A stretch of DNA of 64,000 nt from GCA-2746365 sp963711255. Lineage in GTDB: Bacteria; Pseudomonadota; Gammaproteobacteria; SZUA-229. The position numbers and the translations under genes were made by a program. Shown here piece by piece: positions 53,920 through 63,367 of this stretch (positions within the stretch are counted from its first letter, which is position 1; every line of letters starts with the position of its first letter). Below the pieces are notes generated by a model, which worked only from the letters and a program-made list of their open reading frames with translations, had not been told where the DNA came from and searched no databases. Location: positions 1 to 64,000 of the forward strand of contig CAVQDO010000018.1 of assembly GCA_963711255.1 (NCBI GenBank), in the 5' to 3' direction.

Positions 53920-53951
53920 GAAAAAAGCCTCGAGTAATCGAGGCTTTTTTC
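53920..53951. terminator. Bidirectional terminator after thioredoxin gene
   Basis: A 7-bp stem GCCTCGA/TCGAGGC with a GTAA loop, A-run before and T-run after. It sits between the convergent thioredoxin and adenylate kinase genes. Confidence 0.93.
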
Positions 53952-53995
53952 TTGCATAACAGAGTGGATTAAAATATTGCTAATTCAAAAAGCGA

Positions 53996-55099
53996 TTATT
54001 TCTTTTGTTTTAGCTTTGCCGTTTCTGCTTTCAGGGCTTTTTTCAGTGCTAGATCTCTTGCTTTATCGGCTTTAAGCAGGGCTTTTTCAGCATCAGTGGC
54101 TTCTTTAAGTTGAGCCCTGGTTTGTTTTAATTCATTTTCCAGGGCTTTTAGCTGTTTATCCAGCTGTTTATCCAGTTTCTCGTTCAGTTCTATCTGTCTG
54201 GCGGCTTCTTTTGAAGCAGCCGCTTTTTTCTTAATGGCCGCCTTGACGGTTTTATTACTGACAACAGTGGGTAATTTCTTTTCGATTTTTAGTTTTTTTA
54301 TCGTGGTATTACCAGTCAGTGTTTTGATTACCTTTCGTGGCCGTATCTTTGGCTTGCGCTCTTTTACCTTAACGTGTTTCACAGACGGTTTTGCATTTTT
54401 GGCCGGGGCAACAGCGGGTGTCAGCATAGGTTTAACCGGTGTGCGTTTCGGGCGCAGCCCGCGCAGCGCTGATTTAACACGTTTGGTTACTTCACTAACG
54501 TCACCGTGAGCTTCTACGATATGTAGAATGCCTTTTTGTTTGTAGTAATCACTGACAGGTTGTGTAAGTGACTCGAAAATGCTCAGCCGACGTTCGATGG
54601 TGGCTTCATTGTCATCAGAGCGATGCCGCAGTAAACCGCCGCATTCGTCACATTTATCGTCAATAGCGGGTGGCTGGGTGAATAAATTAAACAATGCGCC
54701 ACAGGAAATACAGTTGAGTCGGCCAATCATTCGTTGTATCAGCATTTCAGCGTCGACATCAAACTGCAGCACAGCATCAATGGGGCGGCCTAGCTTGTCG
54801 AGTATGTCGTCCAGTGCGACTGACTGAGCCAGGTTGCGTGGGAAACCGTCGAGAACAAAACCCTGATCGGCATCCGGGCGTGCTATTCGTTCGCGTATCA
54901 TGCCAATGACAATGTCATTGGGTACCAGCTGGCCAGCATCCATAATGGCCTTGGCCTGACGGCCGAGTGGTGTTTGCGCTGACACGGCTGCGCGCAGCAG
55001 GTCGCCGGTAGAAATTTGTGGAATATGGTACTTATCGGTCAGGTATTTGGCCTGTGTGCCCTTGCCAGAACCTGGTGCCCCTATCAAAATTAACTTCAT
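53996..55099 (-). CDS. adk: Adenylate kinase with zinc-type lid and long basic C-terminal tail
   Basis: A 367-residue protein. Residues 1-215 are a full adenylate kinase that balances ATP, ADP and AMP: P-loop GAPGSGKGTQ, AMP-site STGDLLRAAV, DGFPRNLAQ, and RRLSIFESLTQPV. The lid has four cysteines (130, 133, 150, 153), the zinc-binding form rare in enteric relatives. Residues 216-367 are an added tail rich in Lys, Ala and Pro, first extended (KPSVKHVKVKERKPKIRP), then helical coiled coil. The tail resembles histone H1-like or DNA/RNA-binding low-complexity segments. No frameshift is needed to join the parts. Confidence 0.92.
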   Translation of the reverse strand: MKLILIGAPGSGKGTQAKYLTDKYHIPQISTGDLLRAAVSAQTPLGRQAKAIMDAGQLVPNDIVIGMIRERIARPDADQGFVLDGFPRNLAQSVALDDILDKLGRPIDAVLQFDVDAEMLIQRMIGRLNCISCGALFNLFTQPPAIDDKCDECGGLLRHRSDDNEATIERRLSIFESLTQPVSDYYKQKGILHIVEAHGDVSEVTKRVKSALRGLRPKRTPVKPMLTPAVAPAKNAKPSVKHVKVKERKPKIRPRKVIKTLTGNTTIKKLKIEKKLPTVVSNKTVKAAIKKKAAASKEAARQIELNEKLDKQLDKQLKALENELKQTRAQLKEATDAEKALLKADKARDLALKKALKAETAKLKQKK

Positions 55100-55379
55100 A
55101 ATTGCTTCCCATCACTCATTATGCTTTTATTATTCAGTAACTTAATTTAGTTTACATAAGGCTGAAAGTGAAATTAGTTCGCTAACTGCCTTTTCCCTAT
55201 ATTTTGTTTTAAGTGATTCTATCTATTGTTGAGAAATTGTCGAGCCTGAAACACCTCAAACACTATATAATTGCGTATTAAATTTGCTTATTTTGGTCAT
55301 ACTGCTGAAATAACACGATTTTCAATAAAAATAATAATAATTTTCTGACTTTATTCGATTCCGGGTTCCAAATTAATCT

Positions 55380-57233
55380 ATGGCATACCGCTCCCATGTT
55401 TCTGATCATTCCTATGAAGCGAGCATATTCAAATTTCGTGCAATTGTCGCAGCGGTAATTTGTTTGCTGATGCTGGGGGGGCTGCTGTTTCGGCTGGCCT
55501 GGCTGCAAATTGTCGATTATGCACATTTTTCCAATTTATCAGAACATAATCGCATTCGTTTGATGGAACTGCCGCCAACCCGTGGCTTAATTTACGATCG
55601 TAACGGCGTTATTCTTGCCGAAAATAAACCGGCATTTCATCTCGAAATTATTCCCGAGCAGGTGGAAGATATGGATCAGACCTTAAAAGGTCTGGGCGAA
55701 ATTGTCACCTTAAGTGATGCAGATATCGAGCAGTTTAAAGAAGAGTTACAGAGCCATCGCTCATTTAAGCGCATATCACTTCGCACTCGTTTAAATGAAG
55801 AAGAGGTTGCCCGCCTGGCGGTGAATCGGCATCGCTTCCCGGGGATGGACATTAATGCGCGCCTGAGCCGTTATTATCCCCAGGGAGAGGTGGCTGCACA
55901 CGCTATTGGTTATGTTGGCCGAATCAATGAGCGTGAACTTACGGTTATAGATGAAGGTAATTATCGTGGTACTTCGCATATCGGTAAAACCGGGCTGGAA
56001 AAATACTATGAAGCAGAATTGCACGGTAAGGTTGGCCGGCAGAAAGTTGAAGTTAATGCGCAAGGCAGGGTAATTCGCGTTATCGACAGGGTCGCACCGG
56101 TATCGGGTAACAATCTGACGCTGAACCTGGATATTGAACTTCAACGTATCGCAGAAGAGGGTCTTGGTGAATTAACCGGTTCAGTTATTGCTATCGAACC
56201 GCATACCGGTGCTGTGGTCACGTTCGTCAGCAAACCGAATTTTGATCCGAACCTGTTTGTTCACGGTATCAGCCACAAAAATTACAATGCATTGCAGCAT
56301 GATATCGATAAGCCTCTGTTTGACCGGGCTATTTTCGGGCAGTATCCGCCTGGCTCAACATTTAAGCCATTTATTGCGCTGGCAGGTATCGAGCAGCGGC
56401 GCTTCGGTATAAAAGAGGCGATTCACTGTAAAGGACATTATTTATTGCCGGGTGACGACACCGAACGTAAATACCGTGACTGGAAAAAGGAAGGACACGG
56501 TATGGTTGATGTGACTAAATCGATCGCTGAGTCCTGTGATGTTTACTTCTACGAGCTGGCTTATCGTATGGGCATCGATCATATGCACGATTTTCTGGCA
56601 CAATTCGGTTTTGGTTCTAAGACCGGTATCGATTTGCTTGGTGAACGCAGTGGATTGTTGCCATCATCCGAGTGGAAAAAACGGACACAGGGAAAAGTAT
56701 GGTATCCGGGTGAAACCTTAATCGCTGGAATTGGTCAAGGGTATATGCTGGCGACACCGTTGCAGCTTGCGACGGCAACCGCAGCATTGGCTAGTCGCGG
56801 TGAAAAAATTGTGCCTCGCTTGCTAAAAAGCGTTCAATCGTCGGAAGATGGCTCCGTGAAAACGCGTGAACCTTCAGTGACCAGGATAGAATTACGCCGG
56901 GAAAGTCACTGGGACGTGATATTTAGTGCCATGGAAAAAGTCGTACACGGTACCTGGGGAACGGCGCGTGCGACGGGCTGGGGAATGAAGTTTAAAATGG
57001 CGGGTAAAACAGGTACCGCACAAGTTTTCGGTATTGCTCAGGATGAAGAGTATGATGCAGAAACAGTGCAGAAAAAATTAAGGGATCATGGCCTTTTTGT
57101 TGGCTTTGGCCCGGTAAAAGATCCTGTGCTGGCGGTGGCGGTGGTCGCGGAAAATGGTGAGCACGGTAGCGCGATGGCACCGATTGCAAGAGACCTGATT
57201 AAACGGTATATGGAAAAATATGCAAAGCAGTAG
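55380..57233 (+). CDS. mrdA: Penicillin-binding protein 2
   Basis: A 617-residue class B transpeptidase for side-wall peptidoglycan. A short cytoplasmic end and one membrane anchor (about 19-42) are followed by the pedestal (LPPTRGLIYDRNG) and the transpeptidase domain with SxxK at Ser326 (GSTFK), SxN-type SCDVYFYELA, and KTGTA near 545. It works with RodA, the next gene, in the elongasome that keeps rod shape. About 280 bp of AT-rich sequence precede it, with a TATAAT at 55266-55271. Confidence 0.96.
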   Translation: MAYRSHVSDHSYEASIFKFRAIVAAVICLLMLGGLLFRLAWLQIVDYAHFSNLSEHNRIRLMELPPTRGLIYDRNGVILAENKPAFHLEIIPEQVEDMDQTLKGLGEIVTLSDADIEQFKEELQSHRSFKRISLRTRLNEEEVARLAVNRHRFPGMDINARLSRYYPQGEVAAHAIGYVGRINERELTVIDEGNYRGTSHIGKTGLEKYYEAELHGKVGRQKVEVNAQGRVIRVIDRVAPVSGNNLTLNLDIELQRIAEEGLGELTGSVIAIEPHTGAVVTFVSKPNFDPNLFVHGISHKNYNALQHDIDKPLFDRAIFGQYPPGSTFKPFIALAGIEQRRFGIKEAIHCKGHYLLPGDDTERKYRDWKKEGHGMVDVTKSIAESCDVYFYELAYRMGIDHMHDFLAQFGFGSKTGIDLLGERSGLLPSSEWKKRTQGKVWYPGETLIAGIGQGYMLATPLQLATATAALASRGEKIVPRLLKSVQSSEDGSVKTREPSVTRIELRRESHWDVIFSAMEKVVHGTWGTARATGWGMKFKMAGKTGTAQVFGIAQDEEYDAETVQKKLRDHGLFVGFGPVKDPVLAVAVVAENGEHGSAMAPIARDLIKRYMEKYAKQ

Positions 57234-58353
57234 CGTTCAGTTTTTTGATTCGGCTTACCAAAGCAGGTCTTCACGATTTTTGCAAATGTTGCATATCGAC
57301 CCGGTATTGCTCGCCGGACTGTTATTGCTGATGGCCGCCGGCCTTGGTATTTTGTATAGCGCATCAGATGGTTCGGTCGACCTGGTGCAGCGTCAGGTTG
57401 TTCGACTGGCACTGGCTTTTGCGGTTATGTTTATTGTTGCGCAAATTCCTCCCCACCAGCTATATGTGTGGGCGCCCTGGTTTTTTGCCATTGGAATTAT
57501 TTTGCTGATACTGGTTCTAATAGCAGGCGATGTGGGCAAGGGGGCGCAGCGCTGGTTGAATCTTTACGTAATTCGTTTTCAGCCGTCGGAGATGATGAAG
57601 CTGGTAACACCGATGATGATTGCCTGGTATTTGTGTGAAAAACCAATTCCGCCGAAAATATCATCGTTGTTTATTTCGCTTGCACTGGTGATTTTGCCAA
57701 CCCTGTTAATTGTTCGGCAACCTGACCTGGGAACATCACTGTTAGTCGCTGCGGCCGGGTTTTTCGTGGTTTTTTTTGGCGGCATTCGCTGGCGCATTCT
57801 GTTTGGCGCTGTGTTCTCAATGCTGGCACTAATCCCGGTTTTGTGGCAGTTTATGCACGATTATCAAAAGCAGCGGGTATTGACCCTGTTTGATCCGCAA
57901 AGTGATCCACTGGGATCGGGGTATCACATCATTCAATCGATGATAGCTATTGGTTCTGGTGGGATTTACGGTAAGGGCTGGTTGAATGGTACGCAGTCGC
58001 AGCTGGATTTTTTGCCAGAGCGTACCACTGACTTTATCTATGCCGTGTTTGCAGAAGAATTTGGTATCATGGGCGCGATCGTATTGCTCTCGCTATATGC
58101 GTTTATTGTAATACGCGGTTTATATATCGCTGCCAATGCACAGGACAGTTTTGGCCGCCTGCTGGCCGGTAGTTTGAGTATGACGTTTTTTGTCTACCTG
58201 TTTGTTAATGTCGGCATGGTGTCGGGCATTTTGCCGGTAGTTGGTGTGCCTTTGCCCCTGGTTAGTTATGGCGGTACATCGATGGTGACGCTGATGGCAG
58301 GTTTTGGAATGTTGATGTCAATCAGTACTAACCGGCGACTGGTAACAAAATAG
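57220..58353 (+). CDS. rodA: Peptidoglycan glycosyltransferase RodA
   Basis: A 377-residue SEDS-family membrane protein with about ten helices that polymerises lipid II. QRWLNLYVIRFQPSEMMKLV and GSGGIYGKGWLNGTQSQLDFLPERTTDFIY (read in parts) hold the conserved active-site Asp/Glu region, and PLVSYGGTSMVTLM ends the family block. It overlaps mrdA by 14 bp, so translation is probably coupled. Rod shape of the cell is implied. Confidence 0.97.
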   Translation: MQSSSVQFFDSAYQSRSSRFLQMLHIDPVLLAGLLLLMAAGLGILYSASDGSVDLVQRQVVRLALAFAVMFIVAQIPPHQLYVWAPWFFAIGIILLILVLIAGDVGKGAQRWLNLYVIRFQPSEMMKLVTPMMIAWYLCEKPIPPKISSLFISLALVILPTLLIVRQPDLGTSLLVAAAGFFVVFFGGIRWRILFGAVFSMLALIPVLWQFMHDYQKQRVLTLFDPQSDPLGSGYHIIQSMIAIGSGGIYGKGWLNGTQSQLDFLPERTTDFIYAVFAEEFGIMGAIVLLSLYAFIVIRGLYIAANAQDSFGRLLAGSLSMTFFVYLFVNVGMVSGILPVVGVPLPLVSYGGTSMVTLMAGFGMLMSISTNRRLVTK

Positions 58354-58410
58354 TGCCGCTCAAATTAAAAGTAAATTTAGAAGTAATAAATCTGGTGTCA
58401 GGAATTTGAA

Positions 58411-59403
58411 ATGAAGATGAAAATAATAAAAATAATGTGTCTCTGCGTGCTGTCTTCGCTAGCCTTAAGTGCGAATGCCTTTGCTCAAGCTGAAGTGAAT
58501 TATGCACAGCGGGCTGATGTGAAACAGTTTATTGATGAAATGGTTGAGCAGCACGGTTTTGATCGTGCTTACCTGGAAAGCCGGTTTGCCAGCGCAAAAA
58601 GACTGGATAATGTACTGGAGTCAATTGCCAAACCCGCTGAGCGGGTACTGACCTGGAAACAGTACCGCCCTATTTTTGTTACAAAAAAACGCAGTGATAA
58701 AGGCAAGGTTTTTATTGAGGAGTATGGCGATACTCTAAAGCGAGCTGAAAAAGAATACGGTGTGCCAGTTGAAATTATCGCTGCCATTATTGGTGTCGAA
58801 AGTTATTACGGCAATCATACCGGAAAATATACCGTGTTTGATTCCTTAACGACCCTTGGCTTTGATTATCCGGCGCGCAGTAAATTCTTTAAGAGTGAAT
58901 TAAAGCAGTTTTTATTACTGTCCAAGGAAGAAAATATCAGTATTGACGATATGACGGGTTCCTATGCAGGCGCAATGGGCATGCCTCAATTTATTTCCAG
59001 TAGCTATCGTCACTATGCAGTAGATTTCGATGCTGATGGTAAACGAGATTTATGGAACAGTATTCCTGATGTTATAGGAAGTGTGGCAAATTATTTTAAA
59101 CAGCATGACTGGAAGCAGGGTGCTGCAGTGACTTACCCGGTTACCTTGTCTAATACCTCAATTGTGAACAAGAAGAATAAACTAAAGCCGTATGTTACTG
59201 TGGAGCAGTTAGAAAAGCAGGGTGTATCGCTTAGTGGGCAAAAGCTGGATAGTAAACAGAATGCAACATTATTGAAATTTCAGGGAAAAAAAGGTGATGA
59301 GTACTGGATTGGGCTTGATAACTTTTATGTTATTACGCGATACAATCATAGCGCTCTGTATGCAATGGCTGTTTACCAGTTAAGCGAGCAGCTGAAAAAG
59401 TAA
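58411..59403 (+). CDS. mltB: Lytic murein transglycosylase B
   Basis: A 330-residue SLT-type enzyme cutting the glycan strand to leave 1,6-anhydroMurNAc. It has a signal peptide (about 1-24, ending ANAFAQ) without a lipobox Cys, so it is a soluble periplasmic form. The catalytic Glu is in AAIIGVESYYGNHTG, and GAMGMPQFISSSYRHYAVDFD is the second family motif, with calcium-loop-like DADGKRDLW. It lies between rodA and rlpA, linking synthesis and turnover. Confidence 0.94.
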   Translation: MKMKIIKIMCLCVLSSLALSANAFAQAEVNYAQRADVKQFIDEMVEQHGFDRAYLESRFASAKRLDNVLESIAKPAERVLTWKQYRPIFVTKKRSDKGKVFIEEYGDTLKRAEKEYGVPVEIIAAIIGVESYYGNHTGKYTVFDSLTTLGFDYPARSKFFKSELKQFLLLSKEENISIDDMTGSYAGAMGMPQFISSSYRHYAVDFDADGKRDLWNSIPDVIGSVANYFKQHDWKQGAAVTYPVTLSNTSIVNKKNKLKPYVTVEQLEKQGVSLSGQKLDSKQNATLLKFQGKKGDEYWIGLDNFYVITRYNHSALYAMAVYQLSEQLKK

Positions 59404-59450
59404 ATGCTGTGCTGGTTTATTATGAGGCGTTATCGGCAGAAGATAAAAGT

Positions 59451-60254
59451 ATGAATAAGCAGAATAAACTTTTATTGATTTCATTCTTAATTTCGCTACT
59501 GGCTTCATGTGGTGAGATCAGGGATAGTGCGCCTGTTAATTATTCTAAACAATGGGATGAAATACCAGATGCGGTGCCGGCACCTGTTGCTCGCAGTAGA
59601 TATGGAAATCCGGATAGTTATGAAGTGTTTGGTGAAACCTATCACGTGATGGAGTCGGCAGGTGATTTCAGGCAAAAAGGTATTGCCTCCTGGTATGGCA
59701 ACAAGTTTCACGGTAGGCGCACCTCAAGTGGTGAGGATTATAATATGTATGCCATGACGGCGGCGCATAAGACCTTGCCTATTCCGGTTTATGTAGAGGT
59801 GAAAAATACTGATAATGGCAGAAGCGCGATCGTTAAAGTGAATGACCGCGGCCCGTTTCATGAAGGCAGAATAATTGACCTGTCTTATGCGGCAGCAACC
59901 AAGCTGGGCGTGGCACAGGCGGGTACAGCTAATGTTGAAATACGTGTAGTAACTTCGGAGCAGGATAAGATTCGTCAACGCAGCAATGAAGTGGTAAGTT
60001 CACCCGTTGGTGGCGATGGCAAGCTGTATGTGCAGGTGGCGGCCTTTACCACGGAAGAAAATGCGTTACAGCATTTAGGGAAATTACAGGGTGACGGTTT
60101 TAACGATGTCAGGCTCCATATTGAAAGCAGAAAAGGCAAGGCAGTATACCGCGTCAGAATCGGGCCGTTGCCATCAGAGCATGTCGCTGAACAGGTGCTG
60201 GCACAGCTTAAACAAAGTAATTATCAAAACTTAAAAATCCTGAAACATAATTAA
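59451..60254 (+). CDS. rlpA: RlpA-like septal lipoprotein with SPOR domain
   Basis: 267 residues from ATG 59451; GTG 59409 would add 14 with no support. The lipoprotein signal ends LLASCGE, so Cys is lipidated. The double-psi barrel has GIASWYGNKFHGRRTSSGE and VKVNDRGPFHEGRIIDLSYAAA, with the catalytic Asp and His of RlpA lytic transglycosylases. A C-terminal SPOR domain (about 190-265, LYVQVAAFTTEENA) binds denuded glycan at the septum. It is the usual neighbour of rodA and dacA. Confidence 0.94.
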   Translation: MNKQNKLLLISFLISLLASCGEIRDSAPVNYSKQWDEIPDAVPAPVARSRYGNPDSYEVFGETYHVMESAGDFRQKGIASWYGNKFHGRRTSSGEDYNMYAMTAAHKTLPIPVYVEVKNTDNGRSAIVKVNDRGPFHEGRIIDLSYAAATKLGVAQAGTANVEIRVVTSEQDKIRQRSNEVVSSPVGGDGKLYVQVAAFTTEENALQHLGKLQGDGFNDVRLHIESRKGKAVYRVRIGPLPSEHVAEQVLAQLKQSNYQNLKILKHN

Positions 60255-60273
60255 AGAAGCTAATTGGTCATAG

Positions 60274-61449
60274 ATGATGAGTTCAAAGATGTATCCTGAT
60301 GTTCAAAAAATAAAAAATATTTTTAAATTAATTTTTGTTGTTATAGCAGTAACTAATATTGAATTGGCTGTTGCTGCCAAACCTGTGCCTGCAGCGCCCG
60401 ATGTTGCAGCAAATAATTACCTGCTGATGGACTTTGAAAGCGGCAATGTGCTGGCAGAAAAAAATGCCGATGTCCAGATTGAGCCAGCAAGCATTACCAA
60501 GATTATGACAGCTTATGTTGTCTACAAGGAACTTGAAGCTGATCGATTAAGCATGAATGACATGGTTGATATCAGCGAAAAAGCCTGGCGCATGGGTGGT
60601 TCGAGAATGTATCTTGAAGTAAATACCAGTGTCTCTGTACATGACCTGTTGAAAGGATTAATCATTCAATCCGGAAATGATTCCAGTGTTGCGCTAGCTG
60701 AGCATGTTGCCGGTACAGAAGAGGCATTTGTACAATTAATGAATCAATACGCCGCTGATCTGGGTATGGATAATACCAATTTCATGAACAGTACAGGCTG
60801 GCCTGATAAACAGCATTTAATGACTGCTCGCGATATCGCAATACTGTCAGCAGCCATGATCCGCGATTTTCCTGAGCACTATACCCGTTACTCTGAAAAG
60901 GAATACACCTATAACAATATCAAGCAGTACAATCGCAACAAACTGTTATGGCGTGATGAAACAGTCGATGGTATAAAAACAGGGCATACAGATTCAGCCG
61001 GTTTCTGCCTGGTATCATCGGCGGTGCGAGCGGATATGCGTATCATTTCTGTCGTGCTTGGCACAGACAGTAAAAAGTCCCGCGCCAGTGTCAGTCAGGC
61101 ACTATTAAATTATGGCTTCAGATTTTTTGAGTCTCACACTCTATACGACGAAGGTGAAGTCTTGAGCAGGCCCCGTGTCTGGAAAGGCGAGTTTGAAACG
61201 TTTACAGTTGGGCTGGATAAAAAGCTGGCGGTTACTATACCTCGCGGAAGTTATGACGATCTGGATGCAGTCATGGATATTGATAAAAATATCGAAGCGC
61301 CTGTGGAAAAAGGTCAACAGGTTGGCGTGGTGAAGGTTTCACTGGATGATAAGCTGTTGCATTCCGTGCCGCTGGTTGCGTTAGAGACTGTTGCTGAAGG
61401 AAATCTTTTCCAGGTTGCAAAAGACTATTTCATGCGTATGCTTAATTAA
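60274..61449 (+). CDS. dacA: D-alanyl-D-alanine carboxypeptidase (PBP5/6 type)
   Basis: A 391-residue class C penicillin-binding protein that trims the terminal D-Ala of peptidoglycan stems. The signal is long (about 1-35, ending AVAAK). Active-site motifs are SITK (Ser73), SGNDS, and KTGHTDSAGFCL. A PBP5 C-terminal domain and an amphipathic anchor (FQVAKDYFMRMLN) hold it to the inner membrane. It lies 19 bp after rlpA. Confidence 0.96.
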   Translation: MMSSKMYPDVQKIKNIFKLIFVVIAVTNIELAVAAKPVPAAPDVAANNYLLMDFESGNVLAEKNADVQIEPASITKIMTAYVVYKELEADRLSMNDMVDISEKAWRMGGSRMYLEVNTSVSVHDLLKGLIIQSGNDSSVALAEHVAGTEEAFVQLMNQYAADLGMDNTNFMNSTGWPDKQHLMTARDIAILSAAMIRDFPEHYTRYSEKEYTYNNIKQYNRNKLLWRDETVDGIKTGHTDSAGFCLVSSAVRADMRIISVVLGTDSKKSRASVSQALLNYGFRFFESHTLYDEGEVLSRPRVWKGEFETFTVGLDKKLAVTIPRGSYDDLDAVMDIDKNIEAPVEKGQQVGVVKVSLDDKLLHSVPLVALETVAEGNLFQVAKDYFMRMLN

Positions 61450-61494
61450 ATAGTATAACAACACTTCCTATAGCTTTTTGTATGAGGGATACAA

Positions 61495-62376
61495 TTGGAA
61501 AAAGCAGCTGATATTGTATATTTGAATGGTGAATACCTGCCTATCGAGCAAGCCACGATTTCTGTTATGGATCGTGGTTTTCTTTTTGGCGATGGGATTT
61601 ACGAAGTTATTCCTGTTTTGGGCAATAAGCTGCTTCGTGCGGATGAACATTTAACGCGTCTGCAAAATAGTTTAAACCGCATTAGTTTGAGCAGTCCTTT
61701 CAGCAATGACGAGTGGGCGAAAATATTCCTGGACCTGCTGAAGCATAATGATGGTGGTGATCGTGCCATATATTTGCAGATTTCACGAGGCGCATACAGT
61801 AAACGTGATCTTAGTACCGTGGTTAAACAGGGCGAAGCACCCTTGCCGACGGTATTTGCCATGGTGTTACAGGTTGTACCGCCAGAAATAGAGGTAGTAT
61901 CCGCAGGGATTTCTGTGATAACCGTTGATGATTTTCGCTGGAATGCCTGCGATATTAAATCGACATCACTGGTCGGCAGCGTAATGCTGAAACAGCAGGC
62001 GATTGATGCCGATGTAGATGATGCAATATTAATTAAAAATGGCATGGTGACAGAAGGAACCGCCAGCAATGTTTTTCTGGTGAAGCAGGGTAAATTGATC
62101 ACTCCGCCCAGCGGCAGACAGTTATTGCCCGGTATTACACGGGATCTGGTCATTGAAATCGCGAAAAATAACACCATAATGGTGGAGGAGCGTGAAATTT
62201 TTGAGGCTGAGTTACTGGATGCCGATGAGATCTGGATGACCAGCTCAACAAGGGAAATTGCGCCGGTCATTAAATTAAATGGTGAAACGGTTGGTTCTGG
62301 TGTTGCGGGTGATATGTGGAAGCGTATGGTTGATCTGTATCAGGCGTATAAGCAGACCCTAAGGCAGTCATCTTAA
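61495..62376 (+). CDS. dat: D-amino acid aminotransferase
   Basis: A 293-residue class IV PLP aminotransferase beginning at TTG 61495, which has GAGGGA five bases upstream. VMDRGFLFGDGIYEVIPV and TVDDFRWNACDIKS with the PLP Lys155 are typical of D-alanine aminotransferase, and GTASNVFLVKQGKL closes the cofactor site. It makes D-Glu or D-Ala from keto acids. Sitting between dacA and ybeD, it could supply D-amino acids to wall synthesis (context inference). A branched-chain or ADC-lyase role is less likely. Confidence 0.85.
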   Translation: MEKAADIVYLNGEYLPIEQATISVMDRGFLFGDGIYEVIPVLGNKLLRADEHLTRLQNSLNRISLSSPFSNDEWAKIFLDLLKHNDGGDRAIYLQISRGAYSKRDLSTVVKQGEAPLPTVFAMVLQVVPPEIEVVSAGISVITVDDFRWNACDIKSTSLVGSVMLKQQAIDADVDDAILIKNGMVTEGTASNVFLVKQGKLITPPSGRQLLPGITRDLVIEIAKNNTIMVEEREIFEAELLDADEIWMTSSTREIAPVIKLNGETVGSGVAGDMWKRMVDLYQAYKQTLRQSS

Positions 62377-62423
62377 GTCAAGCGGGCCGAGTTCGTTTTA
62401 AAACAGCTGTATAAGTAAATATT

Positions 62424-62729
62424 ATGAGTGATAAAAAAGATATAAGCATATGTGACCTGACTCTGAAAGACGGTGAAACCCTGCTGGAATTTCCCTGTGA
62501 ATTCCCGATTAAAGCAATGGGTCTGTCATGTGACGAATTTGAAGTTTCGGTTATAGAAATAGTTAATCGCCACGTGGAAGATTTACCCGAGGGTGCTTTA
62601 AGTCTGCGCCCGAGTAGAAACGGAAAATACACTGCTATTACTATTACCATTACTGCTCATAGTAAAGATCAGCTTGATGCTATTTATATTGATTTGACTT
62701 CCTGTGAACTGGTATCAATGGCGCTGTAG
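62424..62729 (+). CDS. ybeD: YbeD/UPF0250 family protein
   Basis: A 101-residue protein with an ACT-like ferredoxin fold. LLEFPCEFPIKAMGLSCDEFE and YTAITITITAHSKDQLDAIY are the DUF493 blocks. In E. coli ybeD also precedes lipB. Its role is not settled; links to lipoate synthesis rest on conserved location. Confidence 0.9.
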   Translation: MSDKKDISICDLTLKDGETLLEFPCEFPIKAMGLSCDEFEVSVIEIVNRHVEDLPEGALSLRPSRNGKYTAITITITAHSKDQLDAIYIDLTSCELVSMAL

Positions 62730-62746
62730 CGTTTTTTTTATTATCA

Positions 62747-63367
62747 ATGTCATCTGAAAAAACGGTGGTGGTACGACACCTCGGTGAAGTTGATTACCAG
62801 GAAAGCTGGGAAAAAATGCGGTTGTTTACCGATAGCCGTGATAAGGAAACGGCAGACGAACTCTGGTTTCTGCAACATCCCGCAATTTATACTCTGGGTA
62901 AAAATGGAAAAGCCGAGCATGTGTTAAATCCGGCTGATATAGCGGTAGTTAACTCGGATAGAGGTGGCCAGGTAACTTATCATGGCCCTGGACAGATTGT
63001 GGTTTATACCCTGCTGGATCTAAAGCGCCTGAACATGGGGGTACGTGATCTTGTTACCCTTATTGAGCAAACATTAATCGATTTGCTGGCCGATTACGGG
63101 GTGGCAGCCAACGCTCGCAAGGAGGCGCCGGGTGTATATGTAAATGATGCTAAAATAGCGGCCCTTGGTTTACGGGTACGCCGTGGTTGCAGTTTTCATG
63201 GGCTGGCTTTGAATGTTGATATGGACCTGGAGCCGTTCACGCGAATCAACCCCTGCGGTTATGAGGGGCTGGAAGTTACCCAGTTGAAAAATTTAGTGAA
63301 AGATATAGAGCTTGCTGATGTGGTTGAAAACTTGCAGCGGCATTTAGTCAGCAGATTTACTTTATGA
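62747..63367 (+). CDS. lipB: Octanoyl-[ACP]:protein N-octanoyltransferase
   Basis: A 206-residue enzyme moving octanoate from acyl carrier protein to lipoyl domains, among them GcvH. Conserved blocks are NSDRGGQVTYHGPGQIVVY, the Lys in DAKIAALGLRVRRG, and the Cys in RINPCGYEG (the Cys-Lys acyltransferase dyad). It overlaps lipA by four bases (ATGA). Confidence 0.97.
   Translation: MSSEKTVVVRHLGEVDYQESWEKMRLFTDSRDKETADELWFLQHPAIYTLGKNGKAEHVLNPADIAVVNSDRGGQVTYHGPGQIVVYTLLDLKRLNMGVRDLVTLIEQTLIDLLADYGVAANARKEAPGVYVNDAKIAALGLRVRRGCSFHGLALNVDMDLEPFTRINPCGYEGLEVTQLKNLVKDIELADVVENLQRHLVSRFTL

Noticed and set aside
55100..55379. Gene or small RNA between adk and mrdA
   Set aside because: About 280 bp, AT-rich, with no ORF carrying a ribosome binding site and no terminator; only an isolated TATAAT near 55266, probably part of the mrdA promoter.
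61599..62270. Minus-strand ORF of 223 codons opposite the D-amino acid aminotransferase
   Set aside because: Long but entirely antisense to a gene with clear active-site motifs; Ser/Thr-rich composition is typical of a shadow frame.
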